The notes: generated from the letters alone by a model not told the origin. A DNA stretch of 64,000 bases from Isoetes taiwanensis (GCA_021234155.1 JAJEKV010000035.1:2044001-2108000), one strand, 5' to 3'. Shown: positions 10,775 to 23,696, counted from the stretch's first letter. Made by a program: numbers and translations.

Positions 10775-11360
10775 CCAAATCCTATTCTGGAATACAAAGT
10801 GTATTCCAGAATATATTTCCCTCTTCTCCCGGAGCCGTTATCCAGTATCCCTATCCAGTATCCCTCTATTTTATTTTCTTCTTTTAGACTTCTAAAATGT
10901 TCAAGAGATCCTGAACGCCAAGATACAATTGCCCAGAGCCAGATTTAGTTGCCCACAGAATACAAAAGTGTATTCCGGAATACACTTTTGTATTCCGGAA
11001 TACACTTTTATATTCTGGAATACAATCTTGTATTCCAGAATAGAGCACAATTTGTATTCCTAGTATCTTAATATCTCAAAAGTTGTGCAACTACAAATTG
11101 TTGCTTGTTATTGTTTCAATTGCAACAAAAAGATTGCAAGGTCATTGCAAATCCGGAAAATTCGAAAAATTGCAAGATCACTGTTGAGTCTCAAAAACTT
11201 GTACAGCAAATATGTATTCCGGAATACACTTCGAATTTCGAGCAAGACCAAAAGTGTATTCTGGAATACACTTTAACTTTCAAAAAAAGCAAAAGTGTAT
11301 TCCGGAATACACTTCTGTTATTCTCGAATAGTAAAAGTGTATTCCGGAATACAATTTTGG
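10775..11360. repeat. Dispersed array of the palindrome TGTATTCCGGAATACA
   Basis: About nine copies of the palindrome or one-base variants (CCAGAATA, CTGGAATA) lie in two groups, 10781-11050 and 11208-11360, often within AAAGTGTATTCCGGAATACAC. Spacing is irregular and the intervening sequence differs, so this is not a simple tandem satellite. Short open frames across it are by-products. No gene is present. Confidence 0.8.
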
Positions 11361-11557
11361 TACTTTAAAATATTATATCATTAAAAAATGTCTAATTGTA
11401 ACCTAAAAGTACGTTTTCTGGAAAACGATCCAAGCTAACAAAATGTACACTTAAATTAGGGGTTTTCTTTAATAACACACTTCAGGTAGATTCTAACTGT
11501 TAGGAAAAGTGTCACTTTGACATAGTCAATTTTATCTTTGCACAAAAAAGTGAGTGA

Positions 11558-11716
11558 TTTTGGGGGGAGCAACCTACGGACTGGAGGGTTTATATTATCC
11601 TTTGGAGAATATGGAAAGGAAGGAATGAGTTCATCTTCAACGATGACATCATCCACCCGGAAGCTGTTATTAAACAAATTGAATATGACATTAGATGGAT
11701 AAATGCAGCAGGTTAA
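11558..11716 (+). pseudogene. C-terminal fragment of a LINE-type (non-LTR) retrotransposon protein
   Basis: One frame reads about 50 residues to a TAA, including LWRIWKGRNEFIFNDDIIHP and a closing RWINAAG. The W-x2-W-x2-RN-x3-F pattern is characteristic of the end of plant LINE reverse-transcriptase polyproteins. Upstream there is a stop (TGA at 11555) and no reverse transcriptase core, so it is a short relic. Confidence 0.5.
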
Positions 11717-12389
11717 CTTTTCATGTAATGATCCTTATTAAGTTTTGGTCTTTGTCGCGGGGATTATATTCATGTTCTTTGCGTAAACTTAAATGGAAAA
11801 GGATGGACGAAAGTGTTTAATAATGAATGGGTGAAGGTTTTTGGGCCTCCGAATCCGGAAGAGCACAATATACTATGCTTCTGTGGATGTTGTTGTGATC
11901 AAAATTATGATGCCCGCAGAGGCATGATCTGTGAAGCCAAGGATAGCAAGTGGCGTTTTAACATGGCGATGGCGGAATCCTGCATCTGTATTTTCTGTAC
12001 TCTCTCAATGATGGTTAGAGGCAGAGGTCGTAAAAGGGGGAATCTGAATCTTAAATCCCACTTCTAGCTTCATTTATCTCATCCCTGGACAATCTCCTAT
12101 CAGTTGTTGTGAACCTAATGTATTTGGCTCGGCTTTTTTCTCTGATTATCCTTTTAAGTCGAATAACTATATGGGTTATACTTCCCTGTAAAAAGTAGTT
12201 TTGTAATTTTACTTCTATAAATATACTTATAAGCCTTCAATTAAAAAAAAACAAAATTCATTTTTATGCCAAAAATAAAAATTTTATCCCGTTTTACCCT
12301 CCTTTTGTAAAAAAAAGGGGGAATCTTTGAGGAATATTCCTTTTGCTCTCGTTTCGATGATTTGCTCCCGTTTAATACGCAATCTTGTT
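11717..12389. other. Unassigned sequence between the LINE relic and the kinase tail
   Basis: An 84-codon open frame at 11813-12067 has no recognisable family. A/T-rich runs occur around 12240-12330. Nothing else is supported. Confidence 0.3.
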
Positions 12390-12701
12390 TGTTGAGCAGA
12401 TGAGAGTTATGTTGTCTCTGGCTTGCTTTGTGCCCATCCTGATGCTGAACAGAGACCAAGCATAAAAAGATGCTGCCAGATACTGGATGGTGAAGCTTCT
12501 CTTCCCAGCCTTCCCAATGTCATGCCAAATCTGCCTTTCCTTGGTTCCTCCCAATCAGCTTCAGGTGCGAATTCTACAGTTTCAGGGAAATCTACAAATT
12601 CAGCTACAAGTTCCTCTCAATCAACTTCAGGTGCAAATCCTACAAATTCAGGGAAATCTACAAACTTAGCTACAATTCGAAATATCTTTTTTGATAAATG
12701 A
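12390..12701 (+). pseudogene. Hevein-domain receptor-like kinase copy 0, 3' part (kinase C-lobe end and tail)
   Basis: The frame reads ESYVVSGLLCAHPDAEQRPS, the subdomain XI region of lectin-receptor-like kinases, then DGEASLPSLP and a Ser/Thr/Gly-rich tail containing two similar blocks (SSQSASGANSTVSGKS and SSQSTSGANPTNSGKS), ending at 12701. It aligns with the ends of the copies at 35360 and 52758 and is the continuation of the 5' part at 6899-7398. About 5 kb of foreign DNA lies between. Confidence 0.8.
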
Positions 12702-13241
12702 GATAAATGATTAAATAGGTAAATTGATAGCACTTTCTTGGCAAAACCTATCAACATTTACAAATGTTTCAAGAATTAAATTTGTTGTTGGATTTTAATC
12801 ACAGAATTTCTTCTCCCATGTTTTGTAAAAGAGGGCATATAATGATTGATAGTTGCTCTTAATTGCTGACTTGGGAGGCATTCCTCTTCTTTGGGCCAGC
12901 AAACTTTCACGTATGCATGATACAGAAAGTGATCATGATTAAGTGCTCATGCAAACATGTTGTCGTCAATTGGTGACTTACTATCTTGTTGGTTGGAGGG
13001 GGCTTGGTTGTTTAAACGAATTGACTGTGGCACTGGCTCGCCCCTCCAAATATAAACTGTAATTGCCAAAATGAAGAATCAAGTTCAACTATTCCAGACC
13101 TTCGGATGAACGAACCGTGGTGCCATATTTGTACAAGTGTTAAACCATGCAACATCTAAAATGCCTATCTCACCGTGTACTATGTATTCACAACCTCAGA
13201 AATATTCATTGTCCATGGTCAAACAAGATCTTCTGAATGCA
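12702..13241 (+). other. 3' flank of hevein receptor kinase copy 0
   Basis: This non-coding block matches 35361-35890 and 52759-53270 downstream of the other receptor copies. At 13241 the match stops and resumes at about 16023, which defines a second insertion of roughly 2.8 kb into this copy. Confidence 0.7.
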
Positions 13242-13604
13242 CTAGAAAAGTGCCCACCTTTGGTGGGCTTTAGGTTTGTGGTTTTTGGCAATGTCTATAC
13301 ACAGATACAAAAATATATGCTTATTTGAACTTTCGTATTCTCTAGCAAAATTCCCTAGCATTGTTGGACTATAAGGTTGTCTTATTAAGGAAACTGGGCT
13401 ATAAGGCAGTCTTATTAAGGAAATTGTTGGACCATAAGGCATTTGCTAGTCATTGCTACATTGTAAATATTGGTTCTATATTCCGGATAAGTTGGGGAAT
13501 GTCTTAATGACCTTATGACATAATAGACCATTGATGTTCATGCAAACTCTTGGGTCTAATTTAAGACATAAGGTCAACTTGACTTTAGCATCTTTAATTC
13601 TAAA

Positions 13605-14561
13605 GCAATGCATAGCCTAATAAGGTCAAGTTGACTTTAGGATCTTTAATTCTATAGCAATGCAACATCAACTTGCTTAAAGTGAATATGTAAAATCATT
13701 TTCATAAAGGACATAAACGATTTTGAGAAATGAAATGCACACAGCATGTTGAAGTAAACAAAACTTTAATATTGATTGCCATACCACCTACATAATCACA
13801 GTTATAAAAGCTGGCCCCGCCAACACACGTTGTCAAAGATGAAATTTAAATGTAAATTTCTTTCATGAATGTTCTCTGAAACAATAGATATATAGCATCA
13901 AGCAAAGATTTATACATAAATTGTACTTTGCCAAGGTCAAAATGACTTGCATGCTCAGCTGCACAACATCCTTGGATGAGGGGGAAATTTCTCATTGAAT
14001 AATTTTGTATTTTCTGTTGTGTTTAGCTTCCCAATACCATCTGTCACCATCCGAAAATGGCCTCTTATCTGCTTCTCTCAGCCATGCATCTTCTACTACT
14101 TGAAGTTGAGATCCAGTATTTCCATTTGCAGTCACTTCAGTCATTACAGAAACCAAATGACGGCCCTTTTAATGTAGGATTTGATGTGGGCTAATAAACA
14201 ATGATCTTTAGGATCAATGTTGCTTTGGATCAATGCTGCAGCAACAGAATCAGTCTTTGCAAGTGATAGTACCCCATGAAGTTTATCTGTAACCCAACAG
14301 CTACTAAACGATTTATATGTTTAGAATTAGCAATCGTGATCTTGTCCCCAACGTGATCACATTTTTTTGTTACAAAAGCTTGATCTTCTATGTGAATTCC
14401 TGCTTTACCACGTTCGATAAACACCTTCACAAGCTTGACAATGGTGTGGTTCTGGCAAATTCAGTTTGAGCATTAGCAATAAGAAGAGCCAAGAAATCAA
14501 CATAAGAAGTTCTAGACTTTTGTTCCTTGCTCATGCCCTTTGTTTTCTATCATGGAAATCC
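13605..14561 (+). repeat. Direct repeat R2 (matches R1 at 9540-10719)
   Basis: This is the near-identical second copy of R1 without the MITE. It lies inside the second insertion into the receptor locus, while R1 lies inside the first. The pair therefore post-dates or accompanies these rearrangements. Confidence 0.88.
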
Positions 14562-16022
14562 TTAGCATGAACGTTTTTAGAACCGTATCCATTTGATGTA
14601 GAAGCCAAAGATGCACACTGCCTGACACATAAATTGTCTGAATATTTGGCCATATGAGCAATTTGAATTGGATCAAGGGGACCAAAAGTCCTTGAACATG
14701 TCTTATTCACTTGATGAGATTTGAGTATGTACTACAGCTTCTAAAGGCCAATAGAGAGGTTGACACTTGATAAAGATATCAATGAGGTTCTGCAACTATC
14801 CTATAGTAGAATGAGACCAGAAATACAAAATCATGAAGGTAACTATAGCAATCAACAGCAATAAATTCCTAAAAAAGGCCCAAATAGTCAATGCTTGGCC
14901 CTTCCACATCATAGCAACAACTATAGTTGGTGAATGTTGCCATAAATCCTTTGTCATTTGAAATCTATTCTGCAGCTCTATGTCAGTCCCCGATGTAGAA
15001 TATGGTCCCTCATGTATAATATGGACTTGCCATAAATTTATGTAGGAATTTAGGTGGTCTCACCAATGCCTCAGCCTTAAGGCAACCATGTATCTAGCAT
15101 CAATTATCTCTGGTCATCTAAGTATATTCAGTCCTAAAGAAACTTGAATCTACACTGCATTCTTGCAGAGTTCTGACACGCCTATGAGTTCTAAAGGTCC
15201 TACTGTTGACACAGGTCCTGGCTGCAAAACTCTAAAACCTGATTAGGTTTGGAAGGGTCTCTGGCGAACCCATTGAAAGGGCCAATACCTTAACCAGGCT
15301 TTAATAAACGAACTTTACCTCGAGCATAGATGTCATCATTTCCCATCAAACCTTCAAAGTTCTGTCAATCGAAACAACAAAGACAAATGAGGCATCTGAA
15401 CCTGAAAATACGAAGTGCAAAAAGGATAAATATTACAAAGAAAGCTACTGCAAGACCACCAAAGTACAAATGCATATACCTTGAGCTTTTTGCCCTTTGT
15501 TGTTGGATTAATGTCCTCAGAACTTGATGTTTCAATGGGTTTAAGTGTTACACTGGGTTTGAGTGTTCAATGTGTTTATTGCTTTGGCTAACCAGGCCCG
15601 ACATTAAGGCCTTGCCAAATTCAGCAAGAGATCAACTCTAGATCTAAGGGCTTACCTCTAGATCAACTCTGTCAAGAAGCTGGCATTCCACTTTCCCATC
15701 ATGTAAAAGAGGCCGCACTGCTTCTGTCAGTTGGAGGGGTTGAAGAATCCTATGCGGCAAGGCTTCACTCATAGCCCCGATCTTTGTTGCCCAATGACTT
15801 TGTTTGCAGCAGCTACAAATTGATATCAGTGTCTACCTTTGTAACCAAAGCATCCCTTTGCAATCAAAGCTCTGAAAGCATCCCTCTGCAAGAACCCTAA
15901 CCCGACCTCAAAAGCTACGTTTTGGACGTGGCTTCCTAGCCCTCGGATTGGCTGATCAAATCTCAGCCGTCTGATCTAGGTCTCCATGGAAGACACACGG
16001 CATAATTTTATAATAAAGATAA
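14562..16022. other. Unassigned non-coding sequence
   Basis: No coding region with family signatures is seen on either strand. The short open frame at 15330-15527 has no recognisable features. Confidence 0.3.
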
Positions 16023-16290
16023 AGATAGTTGTGAATGTCAAAAATATATTAGATCAAATATCTATTTCAAGGCTGCTACAATTATTTTTTCACATGTTTG
16101 CTAAAGGTTTTCCACTAGAAATTATATGGAGCACAACTTACAAAAAAGCAGAATGAATTTAAAGCAAAATGAACTTAGCTTCTGCTAAAAAAAAACCCCT
16201 GTTATGTGGGGGAAAAATCGTGATAGGAATAGGTACAAATATTGAATAATGAAAGTCAACACAATTATAATGTAGATCGACATATTGAAA
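16023..16290 (+). other. Remaining 3' flank of receptor copy 0 and chitinase C3 3' flank
   Basis: From 16023 to about 16190 the sequence matches 35888-36050 and 53270-53380. From about 16230 the conserved chitinase 3' flank of C3 begins (AATATTGAATAATGAAAGTC). Confidence 0.65.
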
Positions 16291-16295
16291 ACGTG

Positions 16296-18549
16296 TTAAG
16301 GTATGATTGTTCCATCGCAATACTTTCCATCCAATGCTTTAGCAGCTGCAAACAAGCAAACTGGTCAAAATCATATCACATAGAGTGCAAGTATTAAAAT
16401 GTGTTTGAAGTAATTACCTGCTTTAGCGAGGGTAAAGGTAGAATCATCTTGAAGGGATGTCCAGAATCCATAGCCTTGTAGTCCTTTAGATTTTAAATAG
16501 TTCACTTTGTTTGTGATCGACCATGCATCATCATATCCGTTCCAATTGTTCGTCCAAGCCGTGTCGCTATATGCATATGTAGACTGGGTAGATGTATCAT
16601 GGACAACAGTGAACCCAGAACTAGCAATAGAGGCATAAGAAGGTTTATCACGAGTTGGCCATGCCCATGCTCCAAGACCATGATTGGGTGTTTTCAAGTT
16701 CCAAGTCACTCCATATGCAGGGAATCCATACACAATCTTTTGTGCATCGAGATAGCTCAACCATTTTGTCAATCCATAGTCACCATTCAGAGTGGGATAA
16801 GTAGGGTCATAAAGGGGTGCTGGGTTATTGGTGTAACTTTCCCAACCATGAAGATCATAACTCATGACAAATACCCAATTGAGATTTGATTGAATCGAGG
16901 AGGTTGGATAAGACGCACCTTCCATTAGAGGATTCTTATAGTAAACAGCAGCAGCAAGAAGCATGCTGGGAGCACGCGCACGCCATTCTTGGAACAGAAG
17001 GCCAAGGTTAGTCATGTCACCAGCGGCGATGTTGTTAGGGTATTCCCAATAAAGGTCTAGACCATCAAAGTTATATGTTCGGGCAAGGGCAATGCTGCTG
17101 GTGATAAAGGTAGAGCGAGAGGTAGAGGAGCTAACCATGCGAGAAAAGCGAGAATCAAAAAAGGGGTCATTATCAGCCGTAATTGCGAAAAAACTCTTCC
17201 AAGGAAATGTTTTTTCCAAGTATTATGGGTTACGTTTGTGAGGTTGAATCCCAGCCGTGGATCTGGAGCATATTCTGGGTACGATGCCAGATCAGCGGCC
17301 ATCATCTTTTTGGAGAAAAAATGGCTTGCCATTTCCTAAGGTCTCCATAAAAAATCGCTTGCAAATTAAGGAACTCCTGGTGACTGAAGAGAACATCCGC
17401 AGACCATGCATACCCCGGATACCCAGACCATGCAGACCAGCAGAGCTTCGGAAAACCTACGCTTTGGAAGAAGCCCCTTACGGTCGCCCGCCTCGCTTCG
17501 CTTCCGCTTTCGCCGCGCCGCTTTTGCTCGCCCCCGCTCTGCTTATTTGAGAAATAGATAGCGGCCAAACAAGCCAAAGAAGCCGATTCAGGTAAATAGC
17601 TGCTTCACAGGAACCAGGAACAACCACGAACCTGAAAGCTCTGCCACGAACAACCTGGCATGCCGCTTGTTGCCGGAATGCCAGGCAAAGAAAGAAAACA
17701 AAAACAAACAAAGAAGACAAAGAAAGCGAAATAAACAAACAAGCCCATGCAACCGAAGCCTGTGTAAAACCAAAACAAAGGAACCACGGATCTTCACGCC
17801 GAGCATGCCCTTCACCACAACAACATGAGGAGCCCCGCTACGCAAAGCCTCGGCTAATCCGATTTGAAAGCCCCACAAGCCCTTCCCTCGTGACTCTCCT
17901 CAGCAAAATAAGGAGCATAAAATAGAAAGGACCATGCCACCAAACGCCATTAAGCTGCTCAAACATCGCAAAATATACCCTTTTCCATACAATACGACAC
18001 CAAAATCATAGTCCCAACCACTGATTACCAAATACCAAACAAAAATCGCAGAAGTTTATGGAGATGAGAGTTTTGACATTAGGGTTTTTGAGGGAGGCAG
18101 AGGCATAGAGTTGAGGGTGAAATCAGAGTTGAGGGAGGCAGAGGCATAGAGGAGATGGGTATAGAGGCAAGAACGGGCTGCGATCGCGCCGTAGCGAGGG
18201 GCCGCTTTGGCGACCAGTTCGAAGAGGCGAGAGGAGGTGCCGCAGGAAGCCATACTTGCCGCAACAATAGCCGGAGTCACGAGGAGGCCATATTGGCATG
18301 CTTCCCCACGCTCTCTTGGTTGCACCGGCTTTGGCGCTCGAGTTCAGCCTCTGCAGCCGTGCCGTGCCAAGACGATCCATGTTGGTCGCAGCAATACCGG
18401 GAGAGCAATATGCTCCCGCCGCGGCCGCCGCGACCTCTCAAGGCTTCAATGCTCGCGGCAATACCCGGAGGACAATATGCTCAAGGCTTCAATGCTCTTC
18501 ATTGCTAACGCCCTACCAAAGACCGCCCATACTAGCACTATTGCCCCAT
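16296..18549 (-). pseudogene. Chitinase C3: hevein-GH18 chitinase split by an 890-bp insertion
   Basis: The 3' half occupies 16418-17166 with last exon 16296-16345 and a 72-bp GT-AG intron (16346-16417). It contains [28 protein letters not shown] and [10 protein letters not shown]. The 5' half lies at 18058-18549: remains of the signal peptide, two degenerate hevein domains and [10 protein letters not shown] and NPNVKTLIS stretches. The break falls just after VKTLIS. The Pro-rich linker has been lost. The third Asp of DxxDxDxE is Tyr (DGLDLYWE), an extra lesion expected to cripple catalysis. The ATG at 18549 is followed by a shifted frame. It is not functional as read. Confidence 0.85.
17167..18057. 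other. Insertion of unknown origin inside chitinase C3
   Basis: Comparison with C4 shows about 890 extra bases. They are GC-richer than the surroundings (17450-17560 is extreme). Overlapping open frames occur, mainly on the minus strand (for example 17588-17878 and 17057-17332), but none carries a family signature. No inverted termini or clear target duplication is visible. A captured gene fragment or a relic of a retroelement leader is possible. Confidence 0.45.
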
Positions 18550-18582
18550 TGCTCAGCTCTGCGTTTTGGATTTTCGCTGCTT

Positions 18583-18591
18583 GCTCTTATA
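18583..18591 (-). promoter_or_regulatory. TATA box of chitinase C3
   Basis: Minus-strand TATAAGAGC lies 34-42 bp upstream of the degenerate ATG at 18549, the same spacing as in C2. The upstream module continues to about 18840 and includes the shared CTCCCAAATCATTATCAT block. Confidence 0.55.
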
Positions 18592-18839
18592 GCTCCCAAA
18601 TCATTATCATATTCTACATTTCTCCACCATACCCCAATCTCTCTCCATGACCCGGTTCGGTTCGTTCTAGTGGAGAAGTCGCCCCTGTTTGCTTGATTTC
18701 TTAAATCACAATGTACGCGGTGCATGATATTTTTGCGCTTTATTCAACGCAGGCAGTCCGCCACTCTCCACCAGATCTACCCGGATCTTACAAAGACCGG
18801 TTGGTTCGCAATCGGTGGCACAGATCCGGACCACACAAT

Positions 18840-20303
18840 CGTTTTTTGGGTTTCGCCGCTTGTTTTATAGCTCCCAAAATCGGGCGTTTTTGGGTTTTAT
18901 TGCTTGCAAGTGGATCAGGAACCATTCTTAATCCAACGACTGCAACATTTGGAGGTGCAAGTCTGCTCTTAAAGTTTCATCCCCTTTTGCAAGTTCATTT
19001 TTTCAATTGATGTTTATATCATGTCAGTTTTTGTAGTTCACAAATTTCCTTATTCAAAGATTTCTACCACCATCTTTTGCAATTTTTCTATTTTGAGACA
19101 GTGGAATCTCTTCTGTGGAACCATTGTCTCCTGAGGATGTTAAACCATTGAGTATGATGCACAGAATAGCCCAAAGCACTCAAATATGTATCATCTACCT
19201 ACTGGCACCGGACTGGCACCTGCGCTCATGCTTTCCTGTGTAAAAAAAAAACCCCAAGCTCTTTCAACTTTCGAGATGAATGAAAAAGTCTAATATGAGG
19301 CAGATATGCAGAGCAACAGTTCTCACTCCTTATTTTGCCATTTGCACATTCTGTTACTCCGACAGATTGGTATGCTTGAAATAAAAAAAAGACCAGATTT
19401 CGCAGGTTGAGTCATCTTTCCAAAGTGAATACGCAGGATTTGTTAGCAGTTCTGCATTTACAGCCTTTGTTTAGCACTTTCTAGATTATCAACATAAAAT
19501 GCCCACCCTTCTGCCTATCTTTTTTGATGTCATAGTGTGTAAGCACATATGCTTGAAGCATCTATAATTCTTTTATCTACTGGCATTGATTCAAATAGAT
19601 TTACCTAGAATATGAATCGTCCATGCTCAAATTGATCCATTCCTGTATTTAACTCAAATTTGTTTATGGACCTGTTTGGGCATGCTTTTCCAATCCTTCA
19701 AATCTTTGAGAACATGCTGAATGGCTCTCTATTCGAGAAGAAATGTATTACTGCATAAATATAGCTTCTAAGATGTGATTTAAAGAATAGCAAATGACTT
19801 TTGCTCATATAGTGTTAACCACAGGCTCTTATAATGTTTTCAATATTTTTATGATAAATGGTAATATTCATGTGTATCTTAGAACTTATACAATGAACTT
19901 ATTCTGGTTGGTTTGAACAGCAGATACTAGGTACATGTGGATATGAGATGCATGCATATGGAAATTTGAATAGCCTAGGATAAACCGTACATTTGAGTGA
20001 AACGCAGTAGGAATATTGATCCAGTGCCTAGCAACCCTTCAAAAATCCTAATTATTATATCAGGGTGAAACTTGTGAGGAAGGCATTAAGGGTTAAGGTT
20101 AACTGTAAATATATATTGTGATTTCAGTCCAGATTGTTCACAAATATCATTGGAGCAAAATATGTGCATTTGAAAATTCCAACATTCAAATTTGTGTGCT
20201 AATTGTGGTACTTTTCATATTTTTCCACAAGTGGTTGCTTATAGTGATTGATTCCATACCAGAATTAGTTTTGCAAGGCTGCCAGAATTTTTTCAGCTTA
20301 GCA
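18840..20303. other. Non-coding sequence
   Basis: AT-rich sequence without open frames of note or recognised repeats on either strand. Confidence 0.3.
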
Positions 20304-20945
20304 TTTACGAAGTAATTACGCAGTTGCCCCTTTAATGGTGAATTTTTAACTCCCAATTGTAACATATGCACTGCAATTTCCACATTTATGCTAGGCACCT
20401 ATGGTCGGTGTTGGAACTACATTCGATAGAATGGGGGCACAAGCGAATTATTTTTCAATAGATGGGGGCACAAGATTACCAATGAAGGCACCTATGTTTT
20501 GGTTGGAACCACATTATATAGATGCAGGCATAAACTAATTATTCTGGCTAGAAAAAGTAACACGTAAACAAAGGCCTTTTGCCTTTCATATTAACGTATG
20601 AGTGGTCTTTATTTGAGCATTTACGAATGTTATATGCAGTTGCCCCTTTAAGGGTACATTTTTAACTCTCAAGTGTAACATAGGCACCGCGATTTTCACA
20701 TTTTTGCGAGGCACCTATGGTTTGAGTTGGAACGACATTTGATAGATGGGGGCGCAAGCTAATTATTTTGGCATCAACCTGGATGCACAAGATTACTAAT
20801 GCTAGGCACCTATGTTTTGGTTGGAACCACATTATATAGAAGGAGGCATAAACTAATTATTTTGGCATGATCCTAGAAAAAATAACCCATCAAAAACGGC
20901 CTTTTGCCTTTTGTCTTAACGTACGAGCGGTCTTTATTTGAAGAC
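20304..20945 (+). repeat. Two-copy tandem repeat, about 320 bp per unit
   Basis: The units 20304-20623 and 20624-20945 share GCAGTTGCCCCTTTAA, GGCACCTATGTTTTGGTTGG and CATTATATAGA in the same order, with scattered differences. This is an old tandem duplication with no coding content. Confidence 0.75.
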
Positions 20946-21048
20946 ATATATTTGTTTCTTAGTAGTTTTAACATCATGCCGTAGTGTCAAACATATCCCT
21001 TAGGACATATGTGGGCCAAAAGTTACTTTACAGTTCCCAAAATGATCC

Positions 21049-21170
21049 AAGGGCCAGAAGTTAGTCTACTCAAATGCACAAGTTCCCAGGGGCCCAGAAG
21101 TTACCCTACTCAAATGCACAAGTTTCCAGGGGCCCAGAAGTTACTCTACTCAAATGCACAAGTTTCCAGC
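21049..21170 (+). repeat. Triplicated 40-bp tandem repeat
   Basis: Three consecutive units read roughly GGGCCCAGAAGTTACYCTAC followed by TCAAATGCACAAGTTTCCA. Units differ by only a few bases. Confidence 0.8.
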
Positions 21171-22141
21171 ACCTACAGGTTCCCAAATTATGCCCAGCAA
21201 CGCTGGGCACCGTTACTAGTGCATGTCTTATTGTTATACTTTCCACTTTTCGGCCGCTAGAATTCAACTTGAACTCTTTTATCCTACCTATCCAATGTGT
21301 CCGCACGTCTGATCGCCTTTGTCGCTTAACTCTATGCTCGCCCCTCGTTGATGGCAGCATACTCACCCACGAACCTATTGAGACAAAACCTCCCACTTCT
21401 TCACCTTGGGAGTTTTGTAAATGAGACAAGAACACAGAAATTATAGGAGACATGGATTGCAGATGAGGAGTGAAGGCGGAGAGGATGCACATAGAGGCGA
21501 GTGAGTGGCGATGTGAAGTTTACGCCAAAATTTGACAAGGGAGTTGGTGGCCGACGGTAGGCGGTCAAAGTCACCATTATTTTGGGGGCGAAGTGACTCA
21601 AAAATCTGGCGCCATTAAAATAGTTGCAACAAAAGCTTGAGCATCCCCTATGAAAATACGCCATGTGGATGCCAAGTAAGCCTGCTCATTCTTCTACCTG
21701 CCAACTAATCTCGACTTTTCGAAAAGAGGCGCCAAACCCGATTGGTCGTGGGCTTAACTCGGACGTGGAAATTTTTAACCCAAGATATGAGCCATTTTGA
21801 GACCCCAAATCCACCCTAATGATGAGGCACTTGTTTGTATGATGAAAAAGGCTTGATCTATGGATGCATCGGGCGACCACTTATAGTGCACTAACTAGGA
21901 TTAACTACCAATTAACGTGCTTTATGACAGTTAATGACACATCTTACTGCACATGAAATTCTATATATAAGTTAAAAGGTCTTTCACGTTCAACCTAAAT
22001 CTATATTTGTTAATTGTTATATTGTCGTTTAATGCATGAATTGCAAAGTAACTTGCACATGGTTCGGGTCTAACCAAACTAATGTTAAATTGCAACTCTT
22101 TTGTTGGACTTTATACATGGTACAACCTCAAGTTAGAACAT
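21171..22141. other. Non-coding sequence upstream of the chitinase C4 3' flank
   Basis: Short minus-strand frames (for example 21106-21492) have no recognised domain. Nothing specific is supported. Confidence 0.3.
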
Positions 22142-22228
22142 TCTCCAAGCAATTAGATCTTAACAAATAATACAAATCTTCTTATAAATAATAGTATAAA
22201 TATTGAATAAAGAAAGTCAACACAATTA
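22142..22228 (-). other. Chitinase C4 3' flank, displaced by a transposon
   Basis: This 87-bp stretch is the same 3' flank found next to C1 (2726-2815) and C2 (4377-4440). In C4 it is separated from its gene by the 3.8-kb element at 22229-26062, which marks an insertion 28 bp beyond the C4 stop codon. Confidence 0.85.
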
Positions 22229-23696
22229 ACAAGGTGACCTATGACCTGCATTTGCACCACAAAAAGGAATCTTTCAAAGATTCCCTAAAATACCCTTAAA
22301 TTCTGCCACTTTTGGGGGGTCAATTAAAAAAATGACCCTAAATTTACGAATTTGGTAGCCATTTTAGGGCTCAAAATTACCAAAAAGTTGGCGTCTTGTT
22401 AATTTGACATCCCCATTTTAGGTAGAAAAATAATAATCTAATTTAGTTGTTTTCGGGACACATACAAAAGTGGCAAAATGAAACAACCAGCAAATTCTTG
22501 ACAAATTTTGAAGACAAAAACATTAAAATGGAGCCGTATGCATTTTTTATTGCTCAAGGAGCAGCACACATGCTATGCGTGTATGGGCAAGGCACAAAAA
22601 TAAAAAAACACAAAAGAAACAAAAATTGCAAAATGCTATGCGCGCATAGCAGGGATCCTAAGTTTGAAAGACAAACATTGTACAAACTAGTCATGTACAG
22701 CTGTACGAATACTCAAATTACATGAGTAGCTTACGGCCTTTAAGAAGAGCAGGTATTGGAATGTCGTCGTACTCATCAACTGCTTCAGACTGGTCATCAC
22801 CTTAAACATCTACCATTTTTTGTAGTTCAAATTTAAAATTGCCCTCCATTTTAAATGCAAACTTCCATTTTTGGGTGTGATGCCATAACATGAATTTGAT
22901 TTCAATATGCATATTGGTGTATCAAAACTTAAGTTTTAGGTGTTTTGCAAACTTAAGATATCATGCTAAATCTGGGAGACTACAAAAATCATAATGAATA
23001 CCACATTGCCAAAAGTTCAGATGAATGTCCTAAGCATTTCATGGTCACATTAATTTTACGTTTTATAACGTTGAAAGTGGCAACAAGGCTCATAAATAAG
23101 TTATTATAATATTAAAATTATTGTGAGGCTATGCGTGCATAGCACTATGACTACACAACAATATGTGATGTAGTGGATGTTTGTTAAAGCATTGTGAGGC
23201 TATCCGCGCGAGCACTGTGACTACACAAGAGTGTGAACCATTGGAAAGAGTGTTAAAGAATTAACAATAATGCAAAATATCATGACCTAGCATAACGTTA
23301 TGCATTTGTATACCCCTGGCTAAGGAAGACAATGTTACTGAGCTATCTAAGTAGAACCAACTTGAAGACACGAGTTGTTACTTTGAACACCAAAATGTTG
23401 TCAAGCTAAGTGCTCATAATAGGCCTAGTCAAGAAGATATTGTTAGGATACCTAGATTGCAACCTTTTGTGTAAAAAAAAAAAAAGGATAAACAAATAAT
23501 GGTAGGTTGGGAGGAAACTAGGTAGGTAGAAACAAGAACATGGTAGAAAAAATTGGGTAGGTAGGAGGTAACATGGTAGGTAGGGGCTATGCGCGCATGG
23601 GCAAGTTTTCAATGCAAGTTTTTTTTTTTTTTTTTTCCAGCCAGACATAGCTTTCGGCTTAATCGGCACATCTTGCTTTCGGGACGTCTTGAATCG

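Noticed and set aside
10775-11360. TTCCGGAA cores as heat-shock elements
   Set aside because: Heat-shock elements need alternating nGAAn units; these are isolated 16-bp palindromes.
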